Assembly (NCBI GenBank): GCA_035610835.1
Contig: CM069442.1
Span: 7,042,444-7,106,443, forward strand
DNA length: 64,000 bases
Origin: Ophiura sarsii
Taxonomy: Eukaryota; Echinodermata; Ophiuroidea; Amphilepidida; Ophiuridae
Direction of reading: 5' to 3'
Numbering within the stretch: position 1 is the first letter of the stretch; each line of letters begins with the position of its first letter. The notes beneath the pieces are model-generated. The model worked only from the letters and a program-made list of their open reading frames with translations, was not told the origin of the DNA and searched no databases. Positions 11,451 to 23,400 of the stretch are shown piece after piece. A program made the position numbers and the translations under genes.

Positions 11451-13439
11451 GCAGACTATAACATGTTAGGATATATAGTTTATGAAATGTTATTTTGTTT
11501 GTTTGCTGGGGTGTTTGTTTTTGGGTTTTTGGTGATTTATTTATTCTGAATCTGTTTGAATTGTATTAATTATTATTTTCAGTAAATATTAGCTATGTTG
11601 GCCTATTAAGCATGATTCTAGCAGAACCTATGAATTTATTATTATTTTTGTGTGCGTTTCGTAGGTTTTTGCTCTTGTTGTTGTTGTTGTTGTTGTTGTT
11701 TGTTGTTGTTGGGTTTTTACTCGATAATGATGGTGATTTTGTTGATAATTTGCACCTCACATACGGAGACCAGAATCAACAAATCTAACATATTTAATTA
11801 AATATTAACAATTTATAATGGCCTATAAAGCATGATTCTAGCAGAATCTATGACAAGCGAAACTCAATTAAAGTTATATGTAAAACCATATTTTGTTTAT
11901 TACCCTCTCTGTTTTGCTCATTACTTTCCATCCGATCATTCACTACATAATTGTAACTAACAATATATACCTAATACTTCTTATGAAATTATGTCCATTG
12001 GCACAACTGTCCGATTTTCTGATGCTAACATGATAATTAATAGACTCTATTTAGAAATGTTAATTATTAAACATGAGGAAATTTAATGAAAACTTCAAAC
12101 CAGTAGTTTATTTAATTTATTAAAAAAAATAAGCCAATAAATTAGACCGTGCATGTATTGCTTTGAAATGGTAAAATGTTTTCTTTTTTCAAGCGGGTTT
12201 ATAAAATATATGTAGTATTATTTTGTTTTCAATGACAATATACCTATGAACATGCGAATGCATACATGTACTGTGTATAGACGAAAATAGCTGCAGCGTG
12301 TGACAAGAATTGTCACGCAATTTAGAGAATCCTGTATGCATTGCACGTGCCCCAAATGAGATGCGGCGTTTTTCAGCCAATGAGATTACGCGCATTAGTA
12401 ATTGACATTTCCTGTAGTTGTGATGCCCGTTGTGATGGGGGAGGTTTAACGCCATACATGTGTACGCTACACGATAATGCTATGGCGGTTTAACGGTGAC
12501 CTTGTCGTAGTTATGCCAATAATATTAAACCGTTGGTTGCGGGTTTATTTTAGCAGCAGCAGTTCGTGTCCCATGGTTAAAAAAATGCCTCTTTTGTTAT
12601 TAGACAAGGCATTTGGCATGCATTTAGTTAGCGCCAAATGATTTATTTTTCCATCTGTGGTATTTTGTGAAGCCATGATGATTACCCAAACTCCTGTTCG
12701 ATCTTGTTTTCGTTCCCGCGCTCAAAATTCTCTCGTTAGCAGACTTGTTATGCGGAGAGAATGAAAAACAAAACTGTCACCGTATAAATAAAAATGGGTT
12801 GGTATTTCAATTTCTTCAAACATTTTAATAGTCACCTTTTGCCCCGGCCCTGACGCATAGCCTTCTATTTACAGGCATAGCCTATGGGGTTGTTTATATG
12901 GATATTTTTTCTGTCAAAAATACCCATTGCAGCCGTTATGTCCGGCACACACGGTCTGTGTCACAAAATTGTTAAGATTTTTCTAATTAACACGAAAGCA
13001 GAGTCATCAGAATTGGCCGGAAACTAGGCCAAATTATACACAGACCCTTTCGATTTCCCATAATGACCTGTCTGCCTTAATGTATGTATATTTTACAAGC
13101 AAGAAACTAAAAGAGATGCGTGTTCATCTCGTCCGTCATCGAGATGATAGTCGAAACAATCACGCCTGATAATGAGGCCGAAAAATGACTAGACAAAAAA
13201 AAATGCAAAAAGAACCCTTGTGGAATGGACATGCGATGGCGAACGGCGGCATGATAAATTATTATTATCGAGAGATGTTTAGAGGCCACGCAGCTAAATT
13301 TACAAAATGGTGATTTGACATGCGCCCGTTCGTTTGCTTGACTGGCTGATGATATGAGATGGGATGGGAGAGAGAGGCCCAACTGAATTTCATTTCGCAA
13401 ACAAAACATTTGATTGACTTGTTTTCTTCGCAAACTTCT
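11451..13439. other. Intergenic sequence upstream of promoter
   Basis: Contains a (TTG)n microsatellite at about 11676-11716 and the repeated phrase CATGATTCTAGCAGAA (near 11610 and 11830). Otherwise there are only AT-rich sequence and short open frames. Distal regulatory elements of the Groucho gene may lie here but cannot be shown by eye. Confidence 0.5.
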
Positions 13440-14411
13440 CAAGCTGACTCTGGCGGACAGCGCCCACTAATGTTTATGGATAGCTGGTACAATGTATCAC
13501 AGATGTTTATTTTTAATAAATGAGGAAACTGAGTTGGCGATATTGGCCCCGGGAAAGCTTTTTTTTTGCAATGGCCGCTTGCTATTCCCGGTGTGCAGCT
13601 TCCCCCTTGGGTAACCCGATAATTTTCCTTTCTTTGTGCGCAGTTAGTAATCCCACAGGGACCCGTTTTCAGTTGACAACAACGGCCTCAGTTTGAAACG
13701 CAACGCTCGCATTCCATAGATAAGTGGTAGGAGGCGGAGCTTTTCTTCAATTTGTCAACAGCATGCATGCTGTGTAAATCGCTAAACCGCAGTCACCGAC
13801 AAGGCGTGGTGAATCAGGCTGCGACATGCTGATTGGCTATACCACCGCATAGATTAACAGCACGTGAAATGCTGGCTTCCTAATGGATACGTGTGATTGC
13901 TTTCGGTGATACGGCCAATCAATTACTTTCCTTATATGGATAATGTCATTTGGACTGTGTCTTTGTGTATGCTTGCTGTATAGCATCGTTTACATTATGT
14001 GGTGTGGTATACCAGCAGCTTTTCTGAAATGGGACTAGCGTGGAAAATTCTGCCATCTTGACGATCGGTTTTGTTCAATAATATTTCTCACGACTTCAGA
14101 TTCTGACAAAAAAGAGGACATATTACGTGGATTTATAGTTGTTTACAGCGTCAACTACTCTGTTTATCACGGATAATATACTCTGGATTCTACCTTAAAA
14201 CATTGTTATTCCGACGGTTGATATAATTCAAGTGTGGATTTTGTGTGTTTTGTATGTGTGCAGTTCGGATCGTATAATCATACAGTATTTGAAACGGGCG
14301 TTGTATTGTATACCCGTTGTGTGTTTCCCTGACGCGCCGTGTCGATAGTATCCGGACGTACGGCGGCGTCTGACATTAATTTACCACGGATTTTATTTCT
14401 CATCGAAAATC
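13440..14411 (+). promoter_or_regulatory. Probable promoter and 5' UTR of the Groucho/TLE gene
   Basis: This stretch precedes the start codon and is less AT-rich than its surroundings. Motifs seen: a GGCGG-containing GC-box-like site at 13731-13740, an inverted CCAAT near 13832, an E-box CACGTG at 13861-13866, CCAAT near 13914, and a perfect CArg-type motif CC(A/T)6GG at 13930-13939. No convincing TATA box was found and the transcription start cannot be fixed by eye; it probably lies within the last few hundred bases. The start codon at 14412 has A at -3, a usable initiation context. Assignment as promoter rests mainly on position upstream of coding exon 1. A further non-coding first exon upstream cannot be excluded. 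Confidence 0.4.
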
Positions 14412-14435
14412 ATGTATCCACAAAGTAGACACCCG
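14412..14435 (+). CDS. TLE/gro: TLE exon 1: start codon and first 8 residues
   Basis: The 24-nt coding part reads MYPQSRHP and ends in phase 0 at a consensus donor (CCG|GTAAGT). Groucho/TLE proteins begin with nearly the same short peptide (for example MFPQSRHP or MYPQGRHP in relatives), and a very short first coding exon is usual for the family. The ATG is chosen because it gives this conserved N-terminus and joins in frame to exon 2. Confidence 0.93.
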
Positions 14436-17400
14436 GTAAGTACATAATAGTATTGTTTTAACTAGAACCTTTTCAAACAATAATTATTATATTATAGGGC
14501 CGACATAAAAATGTTATATCACATTGCTATTATAAATCAACTGATTTCGATTTCATCCCGGCCATTCACACCGTACGTTGCCAGCCAGCGTATAGAAAGA
14601 CATGTGTTTCTTTGTTGTTGACCTAGCGCCAACCTACTCAATTTGAGCCTGGTTTCTCACGATATGGCGACGGAAGACTTATACAAAACCATACAATCTG
14701 AACATAGTTTAATAATTTATAGAAATTAAATAATTAGTTCCTGCCCGAGTATTCAATCACGCCGGCCCTGATACCCATCTTGTTTATATCATGCTTTTTT
14801 GAAACAAACGAGGAGAGGAACAATTAACCAGACAAATAACGCCGGTTTAGTTTCGATTTCATGCAAAATCCAAAAACCCATGACCAAATTGACTACCTCT
14901 ATCGGGTATTCAACTCGATTTTGAATTTACATTACCTCTATCGGGTATTCAACTCGATTTTGAATTTACATTTAGGCCGGCTATTTAAATTCATGCATAC
15001 ATGTTCTTTGTTTCTGTGCGTTAATTAGGCACCCCACCAACCGGGCCAGCCGTTCAAATTCACGGTGGCTGAATCATGTGACCGCATCAAGGAGGAATTC
15101 AGCTTTTTACAAGCGCAGTATCATAGGTAAGCTTGGAAGCAGGAAGGTCGAATCATGGTCGAATTGATCAGATGGAAATTATGGCTTGTCCGTATATATT
15201 TAATTTGAAACCTTGATGTACAGTTTGCCAAGTAGCAATTTATATTTGAGTTTATCTACGCCAGTGTGGCTCAAAGTCAAAGATATCTAGGCAGCCTCTT
15301 TCAATTTATTTTAATGAGAAAAATGTCCTGAACAAAAAACCACACGGGGAATGGGTGGGGGAGATTAGAAAGAAAATAGACGTAGCCATGCAATAATAAA
15401 CATCTTACCACCCTTGAGTTATAAGTTGTTGGTGTGGGCTGAGGATTGGTAATCCGAGCGCCGGTCATGCATGGGGGATTAGGTGAAAAGGGTGATCGTT
15501 TCTTTATTTTCTCGCCTTCTTCACCGCATCACGTCGCCGCATGTTTGCTGTTCCACTGACTTGAGATAGAGGTGGGCGGGTCTTAGTAAATGACCACGCC
15601 CCCTTTGCAGTGACACTATTCAGCTATTTCACCATCGACACGGCAAACAACGCGGCGGTGGAGGTCTTCCGTCAGTGATGTTACCCATTTGCTATTAATA
15701 TTATTATAATGAAAGATTTGCGTGGTTGATGTCATGATTTGTGTGCAAGTTAACGATTGACACAGTTTCTCAATGAGATTACTAATTAGCCCCGTTGTGT
15801 GTTTTTCATTATTTTGTGACAATTAGAATTAGCCCCATTGTTATTTGTTTTTCATTTTTGTCGAAAACAGAGCTTTTATTTATTAAAAAGATGCTATGAA
15901 TAGCCTCTCATTTTTATTTTCTGTTCATTTTGTAGGGGTATACAGATACTAGTATTAATATAGTTTAGGGATAAGCATTTATACCACTAAATTGTGCTGC
16001 CTGATTTTGAAAAAAAAAAATGCTTTTGGGGGTAAAAATTGCTTTAAAAACAAACAAACCCCAAATGCATGGCTTTGTTGCGTGCACTCATCCATGTTCA
16101 TTATATCTATTTATTATTTATTAAAGGTGAATGTTCCAATCCCTTGAAAAGCATTCCTTTTTCCATCAACATATTTTGATATCAGAAGAAACCCCAACAT
16201 TTTCTAATTTTTCTCATTATTTATGTAAAATGTTTGTAGCAAGATATGTCCCATTCCATATCCAAGCGTAACCATAGTATTACTCCCACGCTTTAAAGAA
16301 CTCCACTGGCTGCCCATACGGGAAAGGATTCGATATAAACTCTGTCTTATTGTCTTCAAAAGCATGAGCAATACTGCACCTGGATATTTATGCAATTTAC
16401 TGTCACCATACGTTCCTCGAAGAGCTCTTCGTTCTGCTAATGACATTACTCGCCTAAATGTTCCTAGGAGGACAAAATAAGGTCTTGGGTCAGAAATCTT
16501 TCGGTCATGGAACAATCTCCCTCGTACCATAAAGAGAAACTGACAATATCTCTCATTTTCGTTGTAGTCTTAAGACTTAAGGTCTTGGGTCAGAAATCTT
16601 TCGGTCATGGAACAATCTCCCTCGTACCATAAAGAGAAACTGACAATATCTCTCATTTTCATTGTAGTCTTAAGACTCACCTTTTTCCATGCTAATTTGT
16701 GTTCTGATGCGTTACATGCGTAGTATGATCTAGATGGAATAGCGCCATATAAATATTAATTGTTATGTTATGTTTAATATGTTATAAATGTTATTTAGCA
16801 TAAGTTATTGGCCAAAATGTAGTGAATTACTGCCAATGGTGGTGGTTAACCACCAGGCCAGTTTGTATACTACTCAATGGGCAAATTTCATGTCACCTTG
16901 CGCTTCTAAAATAAGAACCATTGGATTTATCATTTATGCAACTCAAACTTTGGAATATGACTATTTTAAGGATGAACCTTCATATAGAATGGAAAATATC
17001 AAGTTGAAAATCAGGCCAGCAATGAGCAATCTGAACACCTACCTACCTTTAATTGTCAAACCATCATTGTTCAGTCAAAACTAAATTCAAACCATTTCTC
17101 CTCAAGGATCTACGTTCAAACTAAACAAGGGTCTTAGAATAAACAATTCCACAGTTATGCAATTTGTTGAGAAAAAAAACTTGTTTGAAAAAAAAATGCT
17201 GTCATTGTAAATGAATGAGAATATATTGGATCAGATCAGATAAGCCAATGTTTTACAGTATGGTACGCTTCTAACAGTAACACAGGCAACATTCATTCAT
17301 AAATATTGCAAGACAAGTCCACAATGGAATAAAGTTGCATTCAGCAGTTCAGCCGATCTGGTACATGTAAATATGATTGGAGGTGGAAAATATTATCGCT

Positions 17401-20400
17401 TATGCTTAGGATTATAATTGGCTTTGATTATTCAATATTGGCTTAATTTTTGAGCAAAAAGGTGAAAATGAAATGATAGCTGACACGCGATCAGTTTGCA
17501 AACATCAATAACTAACAAACTGTTCATCATATTATGTTTTTATTTCATCCATTTTCTCTTTTACCATAAATTAGTTTGAAGATGGAATGCGAGAAGTTAG
17601 CACAAGAAAAGACAGAGATGCAAAGGCACTATGTAATGGTAAGTCGGCCTGTTTTTGACAGAGTTTGTGTCCAGGGTGGGATCACATGGCATTTGCAGTC
17701 TATCGAATTTTTGTTTAGGCCATCATTTACACAGAGTCATTGGAGGAGTGATTTGCAATACAATATAAAATAATGCAATATTTAAGGTTAAATTTGAACT
17801 TCTTTTCGTCAATTTTGATGTAAAATGTGTATCAATATCATCATTTAATATTTCGAACAAGTAAGACTAATAATATTTTGCACATTTCCCCCCTCTACAG
17901 TACTACGAGATGTCATATGGATTGAATGTAGAAATGCACAAACAGGTAAGCCAACAGGAAGGATTTCTGGCCCTTCAGCATGTATACAGTAAAACTGCCC
18001 AACAGTTATCCATAGGAAGTGTTGCTTTATACATGGTTCAGGGGCAAGAGCAGTTACAAGGTTTTGATATGTTTTTGGCCCTTTACCATGTTTAGAACAG
18101 ACTACCCAAATGTTATACATAGGCAGTATTACTGTATACATGCTGAAGGGACAGATACAGATGGAGATACAAGGTTTTGACAAATGATATTTGTAAGGTA
18201 CATCTCGTCTGCTTTTTAACAAATTGAGATGATATTGCAACATTTTCTGATAGAGAAAAAGAGGAGTTGTAGTTACGAGATATTTCACCAAATCTTGAAT
18301 TAATCTGGATATGGTCCTTGCCAGACCATAACTTAATTATATTATAACAATAAGTATGACAGCATGGACAATATGTTGAAAATTAAACATAAAAAGAAAA
18401 AGCTTTCTTATATTCAAAAATATGTTTATATCGAACAATATCTCAATTTATGCCTGTCTGACAACAAGATGTACTTAACAATGTATTGAATGCGTCACAT
18501 AATTTAATGTATTGTATAGGATAGCTAGGCATTAACTGCATCAATTCCCATCACACAGTGATTCATAACCATAACATTAACAAGAAAATAAATATGATTA
18601 GGATTTGACCTTAAACGGGGTAATCAAGTACTTACCAGTAATTTAATAAATTTATTTACCATCAACTTCAATAGTGCGTTCATCTACACTTGGAGAGTCA
18701 ATCTTCCCTTTGCCAATTTTGTACAATTGGATTACCACTAGGTAAATGTCATGCGCTTTAAATACCACATGGTGTTAATAACTAAATCCGGGCTAAAGTA
18801 ACATGATGTTTCAGTGTGCCATTAACGATCATTAACGCCCAGTAGCTGATAGACTGTTTGTCCAAGCCTACCACTGGGCCTGCCTGCTAATCTGCTTCGC
18901 ACCAACTTGGACTACATTTCTACCCTCATGCCTTCTCCGATGTGTGGCAGTTAAAATAGCTCAGCAGGAAATCGCAGACAGCACTTTAGGTAGCAAATCA
19001 GGACTGGTTAGCGTCCCACAGCGCCAACTGTTGGCAGGACGTTTCCAGTTGGGTCGGTCTCGACGGCAAGCCGGGGCTCAGCGTGACCCCAATGTGGTTA
19101 ATCAGTGCGTATTTCCTTGCGATAGTTGTGAACTCCGGGCTCCATTGGCAGGTGTAGTGAAATACCCTCATGTAGTTGCATTATTTGTTAATTTGATGAG
19201 AGGTGCTCTGTGTTAATGTTGGCAACTTGACAAGTAAAGTGTCATTACCGGTCACATAGTTTGGCTCCAAGGAGTCCAAGATGTACAAAGTTTGGTACCA
19301 GCCAACCATTGTGGCACCAAAGACTTTGGTGGCACAAATTTCTTGAAAATCTGATTCTTTATTTGATTAGACTACTGTAAACCATGAACATTTCGTGTGT
19401 ATTTTAATTTCGCGAGGGCATCCAATTTGCGAAATTTTCATGCTAGCGAAAATTTGTTCCACGACTGCCAGCCAGTAAAGAACTTTGCACATTAAACAAA
19501 GAAAAGAGAACGAAACCACCTGAAGGCCTACATTGGAGAATTTTTCTAAATGTAAATGTATCCTCTATTATATGTGATCAATTTTAAATGCACTTTGGCC
19601 AAAAGCATCCTTTTTTAAATTTAAGATTTAAAAAAATAGCTACATTCTGTTTTGAAAAGCTAACGTACGAAGGAACACACACTATACACCGCCACAGGGA
19701 TTTTAAGAATTTCAAAATTAACACTTGGGTTTCCCAGGTGAAAAGCGCCCGGTTTAATATCTAGTACAATTTTGACAAGAAATTACGAGACACTCCGTTG
19801 CCACGGTTACAGATGGTCCCCCTCCGGGCAGAGGAATCACTGCATGTTGGATTGTTTTAGCGGAGATTTTTCGCAAAATAGCAGTCGACGCAAAAACGTT
19901 GCTGTAAATGGTGGAAGCCCACAGGGGTGGGAAAGTGGAGGGAAAAAACTGGAATTGATGGCGCTGGCTTGTAGTTTAACGACAGAATCATGCGTTACGA
20001 GTCTAGGGAGAAATTACCAAAACGCCGTCGTGTTGGTGCAATTTCCTGCCGAGGTGATTCCATGGAAGAAATCGGCTTATTATTTATAGGGGGTGCATTT
20101 ACCCTCGAGGTAGGATGACGTGTGCGATAGTAGACACATTTATCTTTGACAACATTGTGTCAGTTTAAAGGGTGTGACAGACATGAAACGAAAATATAAA
20201 GGGTGATTGCCTACGGAATTAGATCATGAGGCATAATTCTGGAATACCCATCGCACCTTAATGTATAATCATGCATTAAATGCATTGTCATTGCGAACGG
20301 TTCAGTTAAGTACGGTTGGAAACATGGAATCAAGTGTAACATTCAACACTATTTTAGCCAAATTTGTATCCGCTAATTATCTGATTTAGAGTAGATTAGT

Positions 20401-23400
20401 TCGGGCATGGCATTCAGCAGTTGTTCCAAGATGCCAGGCCATAGGCTGTACAGTATTACCATGAGAAAAAGAAAGAAAAGTTTGAAAAATACTTATATCC
20501 TTTATCTAAATTATGATATTTATTTAAGGTCTGTTTATTTATGATGATTGCAGTAAGTGATGCATAGGAATGTATAGGTGGGTGTTGAGTGGGTTCTCAA
20601 TCAAAAGACTCAATAGGCGTGTATACACAGACCATAAAGAACAGCAGTCTGTATATTCACAACACACATAAAAATAAAATGTGTTGAAATTGAGTGTATT
20701 ATATATCGTGTTTGACTGACAGACCAACTGACCCAATTGTTGGTTTGGTTTTATTGACAATTGGAGGGAAATTCACATTTACACAAGTCTTAATAGGTTT
20801 TAGGGGAACTGTATTATATGATTTATATCCATTTGATAAATTTGTATGAGATCTGTTTGTTTGAGTATTCATGTTTGTCTACCATTGTATTTGCATTTGG
20901 TCCAATTTGCTGCATGTAGGATGTCAGCCCAGTGAAAGGAGAAAAGCAGACAGTGTTTCAACAAATTAAACAGCACCTTTGTTGAAAACATCAATCACCT
21001 TGGTTTCAAAAACAGGTTTACACACTTAAACACTACTACTAGATTAACTAGACCATACAAATTCAACATTTTTGGCATCTGTTTTTGTACAATTATGGGT
21101 AAAAGTGTACGATAATATTTGAGCGAAAAATTGACTCTTAAAACAAGCCATGTTATTGATATTATTCCTGGCCATTAAAATATTGATTAACTTTTGTTTT
21201 ATCGATCGGTAATGGTGATGCTTTAACTCGGCGATGTGGAATTTATTAGGGAAATAATTGAAGGATAGGTTATACAGCTCTGATAGATACGGAGCTGATG
21301 CGGCGTTGTTCGTCTGTGTAGCGAAATGCAATACATGTCAGCGCAAATGTGCACCTGCCGTCGCAAATAATATTGACTGCGGTTTTATTTGTCCATTATC
21401 GACGGTGATACCGTGCCTGCCGCTTAACATTGATCACTTTTATATGTTTTATGAACTATTATAATAAATTGTAACCTGATAAGACAGGCTTCGATGCGAT
21501 ATATGAGCAAGGAAGGATGAGCAGCGGATAGGCAAAGAATGGGGGAATGGAGGAGATCTGTACAGGCAGTGTGTGCATTAACCATACTAAAGCCAGTGTT
21601 ATAGAGATTTTTTGCTACCTCCAACATTTGAAATATGTGTGTAGGTTGCTGAATTTGAATTTTGAACGAGTAGCAAGTCATATGAAACTCTTTTGACAAA
21701 AATGTATGTTTACACGGTTAGTCATATTTATTTATGAAATGCACTAAAATAAGCCACTATGAAAGTTGCAGCTTTAAGAGGTTGGATATTATTGTAAAAT
21801 ATAGCCTAATATAAGCTTATGTTAAGAGGGGTTGGGAGCGGATGTTGTACGGGCATGAGCACCATTAATGCCAATTGGACCTATTATGATTTGGCAAGGT
21901 CAAAGATAATATATAATGCACAGCTCCACGGCGACAGCCTGCTGAGCGCAATTTAGTCCCGACTCTAGAGGCCGCCGTTTGAAGAGCTCTTGACAGTTGT
22001 TTAGTATGTACACCCAGCTCATTGAGATGGTTTGAATGGCCATTTTAAGGCTTTCCACATGCCCTCGTCTCATTTCATCCAAATCCGAGGGGAGATCGTT
22101 GACAATAATGCCACGCTGAAATTGTAGAATGTGGTTTTGAATTTTTTTTTTGCATCCCACTTGTGCTGCCGTTGTAGGAGGAAACTATGCAAATTGCACC
22201 CATAATTGGGAAGTTGATCATGTAGGCATATATCTACAACAATATCATACCGCCAAAGAATGTGAAATATCTATTCCGGATCGTGCTAAATACTGAATCA
22301 ATATTGTTGTACAGTAGAGATTTGTGCCAGTCAGGCTGCATCTCAAATCAAAACTCAATTTGCTATCATTTATCGAGCCAGTTATTCAATTTACAAATGC
22401 GCGACGTGCATGCATGCCTAGTCGAGACGGGAACTCAAACATTTGGCCTCATTGTGTTGCGAACCGAGAGAATGACACTTAGCAAAACACATCCCGTGAC
22501 GCTTATGATCCCCCCGCCCGCCGCATGTGTTATCGTTGCCAGTAAAGCTCCCCCTTTGTGAAATTAGATAATGCTATACCCCTTTTAGTCGTTCATATGT
22601 TTTCAAAAACTTAATTCAATTTTGATAGCCCGGTTGATTCAATTTGGTACTGATTTGATTTGATATTTTGCAGGTTTACATTTCTGCGCTAGCTCTGCAC
22701 AATTTAAAGCGCAGCAGGGCGACAGTTTGAGTTTCAAGGGAAATGGCAGTTGTTGGTTTTGCTCAACTGAAAAGAGAGACCCGCTTTTTTTCTTTCTCAA
22801 TCGGTTATGCAGGAAATAGGAAAGACTTTGTAAATAGCTCCTGGTCATGTAATGAAGAAATGAATACATTTGCTGTTTAAAGTGTTATAGTTGAGCTCAC
22901 TTTTAAATTTAAGGCCAAATAAAAAAAAATGTTACTCACCCCATTAATTTGCTCTTCCTTTTTGTAGCATTGTATAGTATCGTTTTAATTTTAGGATCAT
23001 TTATTTTTTTAACAAAAAAAACTTCAATTGGGGACATAACATAAAGACTGATGACTTGGATTAAATAGTTTCAAACTTTTGATTGGATTAAAAAATGACA
23101 GTACAACAGTTTTGTGTGTGCCATCCCTCTCATATTTTGCTTACATTATACATAAAATAACTTAAATAAGCAATACAGGCTGAATACAGCACACCAAAAC
23201 GCTGTTCTCCCTCCCCTTTTCACTGATTTGCGCTGCCGAAATGTTATCCAATAACCATCCAATATCCATTCAGAATTCACACACATGTACCTTAGGGGAG
23301 CTCTGTATAATAAACTAGCCTTAAATTAAACAGGTTATAGTTATAGCGTTTGTGTACTGTTTGCGAATTTCACACACCAAATAGCCTGGGCATATATTTT

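Larger units (their letters stand above)
15127..17574 (+). other. Intron 2
   Basis: 2.45 kb between exons 2 and 3. The only recognisable content is the LINE remnant and its tandem duplication (about 16230-16770). The first half has no recognised feature. Confidence 0.8.

Noticed and set aside
17845..18291. Minus-strand open frame of 148 codons
   Set aside because: It runs antisense across exon 4 and the hairpin repeats, and shows no known motif.
18944..19216. Plus-strand open frame of 90 codons in a GC-richer stretch of intron 4
   Set aside because: No family similarity and no convincing splice sites. Kept only as a possible regulatory stretch.
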